From CAZIHO01 sp964538875 (GTDB lineage: Bacteria > Pseudomonadota > Gammaproteobacteria > Chromatiales > Chromatiaceae), in contig CAZIHO010000008.1 of assembly GCA_964538875.1 (NCBI GenBank), positions 1 through 55,237 of the forward strand: a stretch of 55,237 nt of DNA, read 5' to 3'. This document shows positions 42,401 to 49,326 of this stretch, piece by piece. The translations under genes and the position numbers were made by a program. The notes under the pieces are model-generated. The model had not been told where the DNA came from. It worked only from the letters and a program-made list of their open reading frames with translations, and did not search any database. Position 1 is the stretch's first letter, and each line of letters opens with the position of its first letter.

Positions 42401-44670
42401 GCCTTGACGCCCAGATACAGGGCGTCCTGGCGCACCGGCGTCCATTGTTCAGCACCCACCGGACGGCCGTCCACGTCCGTCACCTCGGCGCGCAAGCGGG
42501 CGCGCAGGGGCTGGCGCAGCTTGGGCAGGCGCTCCAGTTGAAAGTCGAATTGGGCTTGGCCCTGGGCGTCAGTCTTCACCGGGGTCAGGGGCGTCAATAG
42601 GGTGTCATCCGGCTCGTCCAGGGGGCCATAGCGGAACCCGGGAAAGCCGGGGAAGGGATCTGGGTCCCGGGCCACCAAGAGTTCACCATTGGCGCCCAGG
42701 TCCGCCGCTGGCGCGCCGAACAGATAGCGGGCCAGGGCGCCGAAGCGCCCGCTGGTGCCAGGCAACAGGTAAGCCGTGGCGGGTCCCTGGAGTTCTACCT
42801 CGATGCGGGGCGGCACGATGCTGTCCACCAGGAAGCGGACTTCGCCCACCGGCGCCCCCTTGGGGTCCGCGAACGCCTGCACTTTCCAATGGCCGGTGCG
42901 GGCCGAGGCGGAAAGCTCCAACAGTTCCGAGTAGCCGCCGGCGCCCTGGGGTTGAATCACCCGTTCCACGGCCAGTTGCTCGTCGGGGCGCAATAGCCGC
43001 AGGGTCAAGGGCAGCCCTTCCACGGCGACGCCCAGTTCGTTGCGTAGCAACAGGCTCAGATGCACGGGTTCGCCGGGCCGGTACACGCCCCGTTCCGTGA
43101 ACAGGAAGGCGTCCAGGGGGCCGGGCGCCGCCCGGCCGCCTACGCCCCGGTCACTCAGGTCGAAGGGCGCGCCGCTGATGTCGAAGAAATTGAAATCCCC
43201 CTGGGGGCCGGATGCCAGCAGCAGTACCGGCTCCCGGCCGCCCTTGCCGCCCAGGATGCCGGCCGGGAAGTGGGCCTGACCCTTGGCGTCGCTGACTTGC
43301 TCGCCCAGCACCAGGTTGTTGCGTCCGTACAGGGTCAGGCGCACGCCGGGCAGGGCGGTCGCGTCCGCCAGGCTCCGGGTGACCACCGACAGGCCGTCGG
43401 CGCCCCGGTAGCTGGAAATGCCCAGGTCCGACACCAGAAACCACTGGGACGCTGGTGGGAGTTTTTCCGGGTCGTCCCCTTCCTGGTCTTCTTGGGCCGC
43501 CTCGCCGGGTGTGGCCGTCCCCAGGGCGTCGGCATTGAGGATGTAGACGCCCGGGGCCGGCTTGGCCAGGGCCGCCACCGGCAGGTTGGCCAGGGTCGTC
43601 TCGTTGGGGCGGGCTGGCAGGTCAACCTCGCCAGACCATACCCATTCCCCTAGATGGTCCCGGATGCGCTGTAGGCTCCATTTGGATAGATCGGTGCGGA
43701 AATTGCCGAGCACGAATTCATGGACCAGATTGCGGTCGCCGATGCGGAACAGGGTCAGGCGTGCCTTGGGCACGTTGAGGGCGTGGATCGGCACCCCATC
43801 GCTACCGGCGGGCAGCACGTAATAGTTGTTCTCGAAGCGGAGGCTGGGCGGCCGGTCACCAGTGTCGATGGGTTGGTCGAAGGTTTCCAGCAGTTGCAGG
43901 CCCTCGTCGCCGGCTAATCCCTTCAGCACCCGCACCCGGTATTGGGTGGCAAATTCGGCGCCGTCCGCGCACAACTCGTTGGGAGACTCCTTACGGAATT
44001 CGGCGGGGAAGGGGGGCTCGAAGCGCACATAGTCCCCATAGCGTTGTTGGCTTGGGTCCGGAATGGCCCGGTTGAACGTCAGGCAGATGGACGGCAGGCC
44101 CTTGCCCGCCTGGATGAAATGGCGATCCACCCGCAAGGCGCTGGCTTCCAGGGCGTCCTGCTCTAGCCGGCCCACCAGTTCCCGCAGCTTGGCATCCTCG
44201 CCCAAGGCCAGGGCTTGCCGATAGGCCACCAGGGCCGAGGCCGCGCCGTGGCGGGGATGGGCTTCCATGGCCTTACCGAGCAGCAACCAGGCGGGGCGCT
44301 TGTGTTTGGGGTCCGCCTTGCCGAGGGCCATCCAGGCGCCGTATAGGGCGTCGTCCCAGCGCTTGGCGCACAGGGCGTCGGCGGCCAGGCCAGACCAGTC
44401 CGCCGTGCCGACCTGGTTGGGACCCGCCAACGCCAGCCGGCGCAGATCCACCGCCTGGCCGCAGAACTTGCGATCCGTCAACAGGCGGGCGGCGCCGGCT
44501 AGGGTGGCCTGATCCTGGGGGGAAAGGGCCGGACCCCGCTGCTTGGCCAGGGCCGCTGAGTAAGCCGTTGCTTCCTTCTGCAATTCCGCGAAGGGATCCT
44601 TGGCCGCCTGGACTGGCCAAGCCAGCATCCCGAGCAGGCCCAGTGTCGCGAGCAACCATCTGTTGGTCAT
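39448..44670 (-). CDS. bacterial alpha-2-macroglobulin with thioester
   Basis: 1740-residue periplasmic protease trap of the YfhM (ECAM) class (E. coli 1653). Signal peptide ends near VQAA; no lipobox Cys is seen. Successive MG domains fill the first 1150 residues (VYRPGEPVHLSLLLRNELG starts an MG2-like domain). The thioester motif PYGCLEQVVSRAFP lies near residue 1290, within the alpha/alpha toroid (QLENGAFTLWDPDGGEHAWLT). Attacking proteases expose the thioester, which binds them. The usual partner PbpC is absent. Confidence 0.93.
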   Translation of the reverse strand: MTNRWLLATLGLLGMLAWPVQAAKDPFAELQKEATAYSAALAKQRGPALSPQDQATLAGAARLLTDRKFCGQAVDLRRLALAGPNQVGTADWSGLAADALCAKRWDDALYGAWMALGKADPKHKRPAWLLLGKAMEAHPRHGAASALVAYRQALALGEDAKLRELVGRLEQDALEASALRVDRHFIQAGKGLPSICLTFNRAIPDPSQQRYGDYVRFEPPFPAEFRKESPNELCADGAEFATQYRVRVLKGLAGDEGLQLLETFDQPIDTGDRPPSLRFENNYYVLPAGSDGVPIHALNVPKARLTLFRIGDRNLVHEFVLGNFRTDLSKWSLQRIRDHLGEWVWSGEVDLPARPNETTLANLPVAALAKPAPGVYILNADALGTATPGEAAQEDQEGDDPEKLPPASQWFLVSDLGISSYRGADGLSVVTRSLADATALPGVRLTLYGRNNLVLGEQVSDAKGQAHFPAGILGGKGGREPVLLLASGPQGDFNFFDISGAPFDLSDRGVGGRAAPGPLDAFLFTERGVYRPGEPVHLSLLLRNELGVAVEGLPLTLRLLRPDEQLAVERVIQPQGAGGYSELLELSASARTGHWKVQAFADPKGAPVGEVRFLVDSIVPPRIEVELQGPATAYLLPGTSGRFGALARYLFGAPAADLGANGELLVARDPDPFPGFPGFRYGPLDEPDDTLLTPLTPVKTDAQGQAQFDFQLERLPKLRQPLRARLRAEVTDVDGRPVGAEQWTPVRQDALYLGVKAPDGPLPAGAEAQFEVVALDRDAQPQTRQLGYRLLEEQVHYQWYQNGGRWLFKRQIRDRLLQEGSLDVTEAGPARLALHLAAGRYRLDVRAPDTDVLTSARVQAGWEGDLADLETPDQLSLNPDQPSYRPGELAKLRLQAPFAGRADLVIATDRVLEIREIQVSGQEQVVDVAVPDNWGAGAYALVTAFRPDGAQAGHGPRRAVGVAWLGIAKEGHALRVTLDPPALARPRGQLNIGVQVTDTAPGTPLFISLAAVDEGVLQLTDYRTPDPLGYFFGQRSLAVGLRDLYGRLLDGRKGQPAQLRSGAGLAGRQGMPESHVRILSLFSGIKTLDADGRVQIPLDLPDFNGRVRLMAVAWSPTRVGSGEGAVTVRDPVVVMPALPRFLAAGDTSLATLLIQNLDGPASEYRLTLEASGALEWTEPQPPRAISLAPGQRQVLKLPVRAKELGNGQISVTLDGPPGTGLTKTAEVGIRAPFLPETRRRFAQIGGQSKTLLGPDLTQGLRPETLGAQVTLSGQPDLDVLGLLKQLDLYPYGCLEQVVSRAFPLLQFEKLAARWEYQGKVPARQRLSQAVALIQERQLENGAFTLWDPDGGEHAWLTVHALDFLQRAKEAGLPVADFRWRRGLEWLRREIQNPNLEEVDDLAVQAYALYVLSRAGESHAETARYLLDEAGDSLPPLAAAQLGAALANLGDRERAGKAFALAAKQSREPGARDFGSPLRDLAARVLLLAEAPAGSADPAASLRELVDQMRKHPWLSTQEQAWLVRAAAATSGDGEPLRLRVHGEPVPERTKPLILNPGLEQFKPGLELVNEGKSPVWLSAAVNGSPLEAPPPLNAGFRIQRRFLNLQGKPVNLQQVPQGEVLVVLLEGKADSKDLDHQALIVDPLAAGLEIESPQLAKSRSISDLGWLGDLSTALYMDGLDDRFVAALDLLGEEREFRLAYLVRAVTPGTYRLPPTEVEDMYSPRYRARGDSGTLVVVPAR

Positions 44671-44858
44671 GATTCAGCATCCCGTTAGCCACCTATGGCC
44701 ATTAGCATAGCGCTGGGATGGAGCGGACGCTGCCAAGGCGGGGGGCAGCGGTCCCCGCCAAGCCGGATCCGGCTAGTGGCGAGCCGCTCTGGTATATTGG
44801 GCCTCCCAATTCAGCCCAGCCGCTGCCAGTCGGCACAACCCGCTCCGGTTTACCCAGG

Positions 44859-45641
44859 ATGTCTGCTCAGTCTGATTCCGGCCAGCGTCCCAAGACGCGG
44901 GTCCGCAACCCCTTCACCCGGCCACCCAAGGCGATCATGCGCCGGGTGGGCAAGGCGCTGTTGGATTTCGAGATGATTCGGGCCGGGGACCGGGTCCTGC
45001 TCGGCGTGTCCGGCGGCAAGGATTCCCTATCCCTGCTGCATATCCTGGGATATCTGAAGGGTTACGCGCCGGTGTCCTTCGACCTGGGTGTGCTGACCGT
45101 GGATCCCCAGGTGGAAGGCTTCGATCCCGCGTCCCTCCGGGACTATTACAGTGCCCTGGGCGTTCCCTATTTCTATGCCTCCGAGCCGATCATGGAAGAG
45201 GCCAAGACCCGGATGCGGGGCGATTCCTTCTGTGCCTACTGTTCCCGCATGAAGCGGGGCATCATGTACGGAACCTGCCGGGAGCAGGGGTATAACGTGT
45301 TGGCCTTGGCGCAGCATCTGGACGATCTGGCGGAAAGCCTGCTGATGTCTCTGTTCCACGGGGGCCAATTGCGCACCATGAAGGCCCATTATGTGAATGA
45401 CGCCGGCGATATTCGCATCATTCGGCCCCTGGCCTATGTCCGGGAGCGGCAAACGGCGGACTTTGCGGCCGCCGCTGGTTTTCCGGTGGTGCCGGACTCC
45501 TGTCCCGCCTGTTTCACGGCGCCCACCGAGCGGGCGCGCATGAAGGAATTGCTGGCCAGGGAGGAAAGCCTGAATCCGCAACTGTTCGCCAGTCTGGTCA
45601 AGGCCCTGGGTCCCCTGATGACCGAGGGCGGGATTCCCTAA
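44859..45641 (+). CDS. TtcA-family tRNA 2-thiolation protein
   Basis: 260-residue N-type ATP pyrophosphatase. PP-loop LLGVSGGKDSLSLL near residue 46; iron-sulfur Cys pair FCAYCSRMKRG; third Cys in DSCPACF; AQHLDDLAESLLM. This is the TtcA layout, which makes 2-thiocytidine at position 32 of tRNA, but the protein is shorter than E. coli TtcA (311), so a TtcA paralogue with another tRNA target is possible. ATG 44859 has AGGAT around it; longer in-frame sequence upstream is not needed by the family. Confidence 0.88.
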   Translation: MSAQSDSGQRPKTRVRNPFTRPPKAIMRRVGKALLDFEMIRAGDRVLLGVSGGKDSLSLLHILGYLKGYAPVSFDLGVLTVDPQVEGFDPASLRDYYSALGVPYFYASEPIMEEAKTRMRGDSFCAYCSRMKRGIMYGTCREQGYNVLALAQHLDDLAESLLMSLFHGGQLRTMKAHYVNDAGDIRIIRPLAYVRERQTADFAAAAGFPVVPDSCPACFTAPTERARMKELLAREESLNPQLFASLVKALGPLMTEGGIP

Positions 45642-45643
45642 CC

Positions 45644-45663
45644 CGGCCCAAAGCGCTGGGCCG
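45644..45663 (+). terminator. hairpin after the TtcA-family gene
   Basis: Seven-base stem CGGCCCA/TGGGCCG with loop AAGCGC, starting three bases after the stop codon. No T run follows. Confidence 0.35.
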
Positions 45664-45710
45664 ATTCGGGCCAGGTTAGCGTTCCGCCGTCCATCGCTGA
45701 GTCCGACCCT

Positions 45711-46850
45711 ATGACCTATTGGCGGCTATCGTTATTTTATTTCTGCTACTTTGCCTCCCTCGGCGCCCTGGTGCCCTATTGGGGCCTGTATCTCAGCGAC
45801 TTGGGCTTTGACGCGCTCGCCATCGGCCAATTGACCTCCCTCCTGATGGTCACCAAGATCCTGTCCCCCAACCTGTGGGGCTGGCTGGCGGATCGTAGCG
45901 GCCGGCGATTGGAACTGGTGCGAGCGGCGTCCCTGGTCTCGGCCCTGGTGTTCATGGGCGTTTTCTGGGCCCGGGAATTTTGGAGCCTGGCGCTGGTGAT
46001 GGTGCTGTTCAGCTTCTTCTGGAACGCGTCTCTGCCCCAGTTGGAGGTGATTACCTGCAATTACCTGGGGGTCCAGATTCGCCGCTATGCCAGCATCCGG
46101 CTCTGGGGCTCGGTGGGATTCATCCTGGCGGTGGTGGGCTTGGGCCAGTTGTTGGAGCACCGGGGTACCAGCCTGGTACCCCAGGTGCTGGTGATGCTGT
46201 TCCTAACCATTTGGTTGTCCAGCCTGCTGGTGCCGGACGCCCCCTCGTCTCACCAGGAGCAGCAGGTCGCAGGCCTCTGGGCGACGCTGCGCCGTCCCGA
46301 GGTGCTGGCTTTTTTGGTCGCCTGCTTCGCCCAACAGGCCAGCCACGGCGCCTACTATGCTTTTTATTCAATTTATCTGGCCGAGCAGGGTTACGCCAAA
46401 CCCCTGATCGGCGCCCTGTGGGGCACCGGAGTGTTGGTGGAAGTGCTTACCTTCTTGGGTATGCATCAGTTGCTGCATCGCTTCGGCGCCCGGCGTCTGT
46501 TGCTCGCCAGCCTGGGTCTGGCGGTGCTGCGCTGGCTGTTGATCGGCGCCTTTCCCCACCAATTGCCCCTGCTGTTCCTGGCCCAAACCCTGCACGCGGC
46601 CACCTTCGGCACCTTTCATGCCTCGGCCATCCACCTCGTGCACCATTATTTTCCCGGGCGTTTGCAGGGTCGCGGCCAGGCCCTGTATGCCAGCATGAGC
46701 TTCGGCGCCGGCGGCGCGCTGGGCACCCTGGTGAGCGGCTATGTCTGGGAGGGCATCGGTCCCGCCGCCGCCTTTTGGGTTTCCGCCGGCGGCGCGGCCC
46801 TGGGCGGGCTCATCGCCTGGCGGTGGGTGGACCGGAACCATCGCTTCTAG
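45711..46850 (+). CDS. MFS transporter, LacY/HcaT-like
   Basis: 379-residue, 12-helix major facilitator of the MFS_1_like (nucleoside/3-phenylpropionate/LacY-like) group: starts YWRLSLFYFCYFASLGALVPYWGLYLS, as HcaT does, with the loop motif WLADRSGRRLE after helix 2 and SIRLWGSVGFI in helix 5. The substrate cannot be told. Single gene, 69 bases after the TtcA-family gene. Confidence 0.88.
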   Translation: MTYWRLSLFYFCYFASLGALVPYWGLYLSDLGFDALAIGQLTSLLMVTKILSPNLWGWLADRSGRRLELVRAASLVSALVFMGVFWAREFWSLALVMVLFSFFWNASLPQLEVITCNYLGVQIRRYASIRLWGSVGFILAVVGLGQLLEHRGTSLVPQVLVMLFLTIWLSSLLVPDAPSSHQEQQVAGLWATLRRPEVLAFLVACFAQQASHGAYYAFYSIYLAEQGYAKPLIGALWGTGVLVEVLTFLGMHQLLHRFGARRLLLASLGLAVLRWLLIGAFPHQLPLLFLAQTLHAATFGTFHASAIHLVHHYFPGRLQGRGQALYASMSFGAGGALGTLVSGYVWEGIGPAAAFWVSAGGAALGGLIAWRWVDRNHRF

Positions 46851-46946
46851 GCGGTGCCGGGCCAATGCCAATCTTGTCCGGTCCGCTCTATCCTTGGGGG
46901 AGCGACCGTTCCAGGCTAGATTCCTGCCCCCACGGAGACCCGATCC

Positions 46947-48038
46947 ATGTCCCCCATTCCCCTGAATGACCTACTCGCGTCGGCCGGGATTCCAGCCGGA
47001 GAAACGCCACCCTTGCCCATCGGCGGCGTCGCCGCCCTGCACGACGCGGGTCCGGACCAACTGACCTTTGCCGAGCACGGGCGCCTGGCGGAACAGGTAC
47101 GGCTCAGCCAGGCGGCGGCGGTGCTGGTGCCCCTGGAATTTCCCGAGCTGGACGCGGGGCCCAGGCTGATTCGTACCGGCGCCCCCCGGATTGCCTTCCT
47201 GCGGGTCGCGGAGCGCTTTCTGGACCCGCCCGGGGCCAGCGGCGTTCATCCCCGGGCGGTGGTGCATCCGGACGCCCAACTGGGGGAGGGCGTCAGCGTC
47301 GGTGCCTGCGCGGTGGTCGAGGCCGGGGCGCGGATCGGCGCCCGCACCTGGATCGGCCCCGGTGCCTATCTGGGCGAAGGGGTGCGGGTGGGCGCCGATT
47401 GCCGCATCGAGGCCAATGTCTGCTGCCATCCCCGGGTGCGGCTGGGGGACCGGGTCATCGTGCATGGCGGCGCCAGCATCGGGTGCGACGGTTTCGGCTA
47501 TGTCTGGCTGGACGATCACCATCACCGGGTTCCCCAATTGGGGGACGTGCTGATCGAGGACGACGTGGAAATCGGCGCCAATAGTTGCGTGGACCGGGCG
47601 ACCCTGGGCACCACCCGCATCGGCCGGGGCAGCAAGATCGACAATCTGGTCCAGGTGGGTCACAACTGCGACATCGGCGAGCACGTGATTCTGGTCAGCC
47701 AGGTGGGCATTTCCGGCAGCGTCAGCGTGGGGGCGGGTGCCCTGCTGGCCGGTCAGGTGGGGGTGGCGGACCATAAGCGCATCGGTGCCGGCGCCCGGGT
47801 CGGCGGCGCTACCAAGGTTACCCGGGACCTGCAACCGGGGGAGGCGGTGCTTGGTATGCCGCCGCGTGCGGTGCGGGATTTTTGGCGGGAACAATCCGCG
47901 TTGCAGCGGTTGCCCGAACTGGAGCGTCAGTTGCGGGCCCAGGAGCGGCGTATCCGGGAACTGGAACAAGCGCTGGACCGGGTTGGCGGGACTCCGGCCG
48001 GGGAAGCGGCGGGGGTGGATGAAGCCACGCCCATTTAG
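46947..48038 (+). CDS. lpxD: UDP-3-O-acyl-glucosamine N-acyltransferase LpxD
   Basis: 363 aa. N-terminal uridine-binding domain (LTFAEHGRLAEQVRLSQAAAVLV), then hexapeptide repeats forming a left-handed beta-helix, with the catalytic segment VQVGHNCDIGEHVILVSQVGISG and FGYVWLDDHHHRVPQLG. It adds the second acyl chain in lipid A synthesis. The C-terminus adds a predicted coiled coil (about residues 310-345, LPELERQLRAQERRIRELEQAL). It is not flanked by bamA, skp, fabZ or lpxA, so it may be a second copy or a relocated gene. Confidence 0.93.
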   Translation: MSPIPLNDLLASAGIPAGETPPLPIGGVAALHDAGPDQLTFAEHGRLAEQVRLSQAAAVLVPLEFPELDAGPRLIRTGAPRIAFLRVAERFLDPPGASGVHPRAVVHPDAQLGEGVSVGACAVVEAGARIGARTWIGPGAYLGEGVRVGADCRIEANVCCHPRVRLGDRVIVHGGASIGCDGFGYVWLDDHHHRVPQLGDVLIEDDVEIGANSCVDRATLGTTRIGRGSKIDNLVQVGHNCDIGEHVILVSQVGISGSVSVGAGALLAGQVGVADHKRIGAGARVGGATKVTRDLQPGEAVLGMPPRAVRDFWREQSALQRLPELERQLRAQERRIRELEQALDRVGGTPAGEAAGVDEATPI

Positions 48039-48102
48039 GGAGCTAATCGCTTTTGTGGCCAACTATCGCACCGAAACCTGCCTCTTGGCCCGGATATTTT
48101 GC

Positions 48103-48131
48103 TTGTCCAGTGCAACGGAGTTTGCTATTAC
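48103..48131 (+). promoter_or_regulatory. putative promoter before the LolA-like gene
   Basis: TTGTCC (48103-48108) and TATTAC (48126-48131), 17 bases apart, each 4/6 to consensus, in an AT-rich gap. Confidence 0.35.
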
Positions 48132-48238
48132 ATTTAACCTATGGCTGCCTAGCCACCCTAAGCCAAGAAAAAAGACAAATTTCCATAACGGGGCGGTAGT
48201 CGTTCGGCCGATCTCGGTCTATCTCTCAGGCATTCTCC

Positions 48239-48260
48239 CCGGCCTTCGCCGGTGAAGGCC
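48239..48260 (+). promoter_or_regulatory. two mutually exclusive hairpins in leader
   Basis: Bases 48241-48260 form GGCCTTC/GAAGGCC with a six-base loop, followed by T-rich sequence (TTTCGCTGTTATTTTTTT), terminator-like. Bases 48239-48252 can instead form CCGGC/GCCGG with loop CTTC, which breaks the first stem. It lies 30 bases before the LolA-like start codon and may simply terminate readthrough or act as an attenuator. Confidence 0.4.
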
Positions 48261-48290
48261 TTTCGCTGTTATTTTTTTGGAGGACTCAAC

Positions 48291-49235
48291 ATGCGGTATT
48301 CCTGGCGTCTTTCCGCTTGCGCCCTGGCCTTGTCTAGTTTGTCTCTGACGGCCCTGGCCGCCGGGGTTCCCAAGGACCTGCCCATGCCCAAGGGCACCCC
48401 GAACGCGGATGAGCTGGCCCAGCAAGTCTATTTCGTCAATCACTTCTACGCGCTCAAGAATTACGGCATCACCCAGAAGGGCGATACCGTGACCGTCCTG
48501 ATTAACCAAGCCAAGGACAGCGCCCCCACCACCGTGACCCTGGAGCGTTACCTGAATAACGACTACCCGGCCGGTGGCGAGGTCAAGGCTATGGACTTAG
48601 CCATGTTCCGTTCCGGTAAGTTGCGCGGTACCGGCATGCTCATCACCGACTATACCGATGACAACAAGAGCCAGTCCTATGCCATTTGGCTGCCGGACCT
48701 GCGCAAGATCCGCCGCTTCGCGGAACCGGCCCATGACGACGCCTGGGGCGGCACCGACTTCACCTTCGGCGACGTGACCCTGTCTAAGCCCAAGGACGAG
48801 ACCCACGAACTCATGGGTACCGAGTCCTTCAAGGACTGCCTGGGCTCCATCCCCAACGTTCAGGTCAAAAACCTGCCCAAGCCGCCCCAGGCGTCCTGCG
48901 ACCACAAGGGCAAGCAGGTTTACAAGATGAAGAGCACCACCAAGCGCCAGAACTGGTGGTACGACTACCGCATCAGCTATGTGGACACCAAGACCTTCGC
49001 CGACTACCGCTCGGAATATTTCAAGGGCGGCGCCATGGTCAAGGTCATCGACCGGGACTGGGGTAGCCTGGGCCTGCCGGATCCCCGCGCCCAGTCCTGG
49101 AAATATTGGTATGGCAAGACCCTGGCCACCGGCCACGAGACCTGGGCGGTGATTCCTCCGGAAGTCGTGGAATTCAACAAGGATTGGCCTAGCGACAAGT
49201 GGTCCGAGCAGACCCTGCGTCAGATCAAGGAATAA
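48291..49235 (+). CDS. LolA-like outer-membrane lipoprotein-sorting family protein
   Basis: 314 aa, ATG 48291 after GGAGG. Signal peptide (LSACALALSSLSLTALAA). The core resembles the PF17131 LolA-like half-barrel: KLRGTGMLITDYTDDNKSQSYAIWLPDLRKIRRFAEP (shown in parts elsewhere), WGGTDFTFGDVTLSKP, then a VPPEVVEFNKDW-like end. Such proteins commonly sit beside MMPL/RND exporters and DUF1302 proteins and are thought to ferry lipids or hydrophobic molecules across the periplasm. One Cys pair (KDCLGS, ASCDHKG) may form a disulfide. Confidence 0.8.
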   Translation: MRYSWRLSACALALSSLSLTALAAGVPKDLPMPKGTPNADELAQQVYFVNHFYALKNYGITQKGDTVTVLINQAKDSAPTTVTLERYLNNDYPAGGEVKAMDLAMFRSGKLRGTGMLITDYTDDNKSQSYAIWLPDLRKIRRFAEPAHDDAWGGTDFTFGDVTLSKPKDETHELMGTESFKDCLGSIPNVQVKNLPKPPQASCDHKGKQVYKMKSTTKRQNWWYDYRISYVDTKTFADYRSEYFKGGAMVKVIDRDWGSLGLPDPRAQSWKYWYGKTLATGHETWAVIPPEVVEFNKDWPSDKWSEQTLRQIKE

Positions 49236-49266
49236 GGTATTCAGGGCCCGCCCTTGGGTGGGCGCA

Positions 49267-49292
49267 CGGGGGCCGGTGCGGGCTGGCCCCCG
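49267..49292 (+). terminator. intercistronic hairpin, LolA-like to DUF1302
   Basis: Eight-base stem CGGGGGCC/GGCCCCCG with a ten-base loop. A smaller GCCC/GGGC hairpin precedes it at about 49249-49264. No T run; more likely to set the ratio of the two mRNAs than to end transcription. Confidence 0.4.
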
Positions 49293-49326
49293 ATCAGTTA
49301 AAAATGAGAGACGAGAGGGGATTTAG

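Noticed and set aside
46971..48062. 363-codon antisense frame over lpxD
   Set aside because: Mirror of the hexapeptide repeats of lpxD; no independent support.
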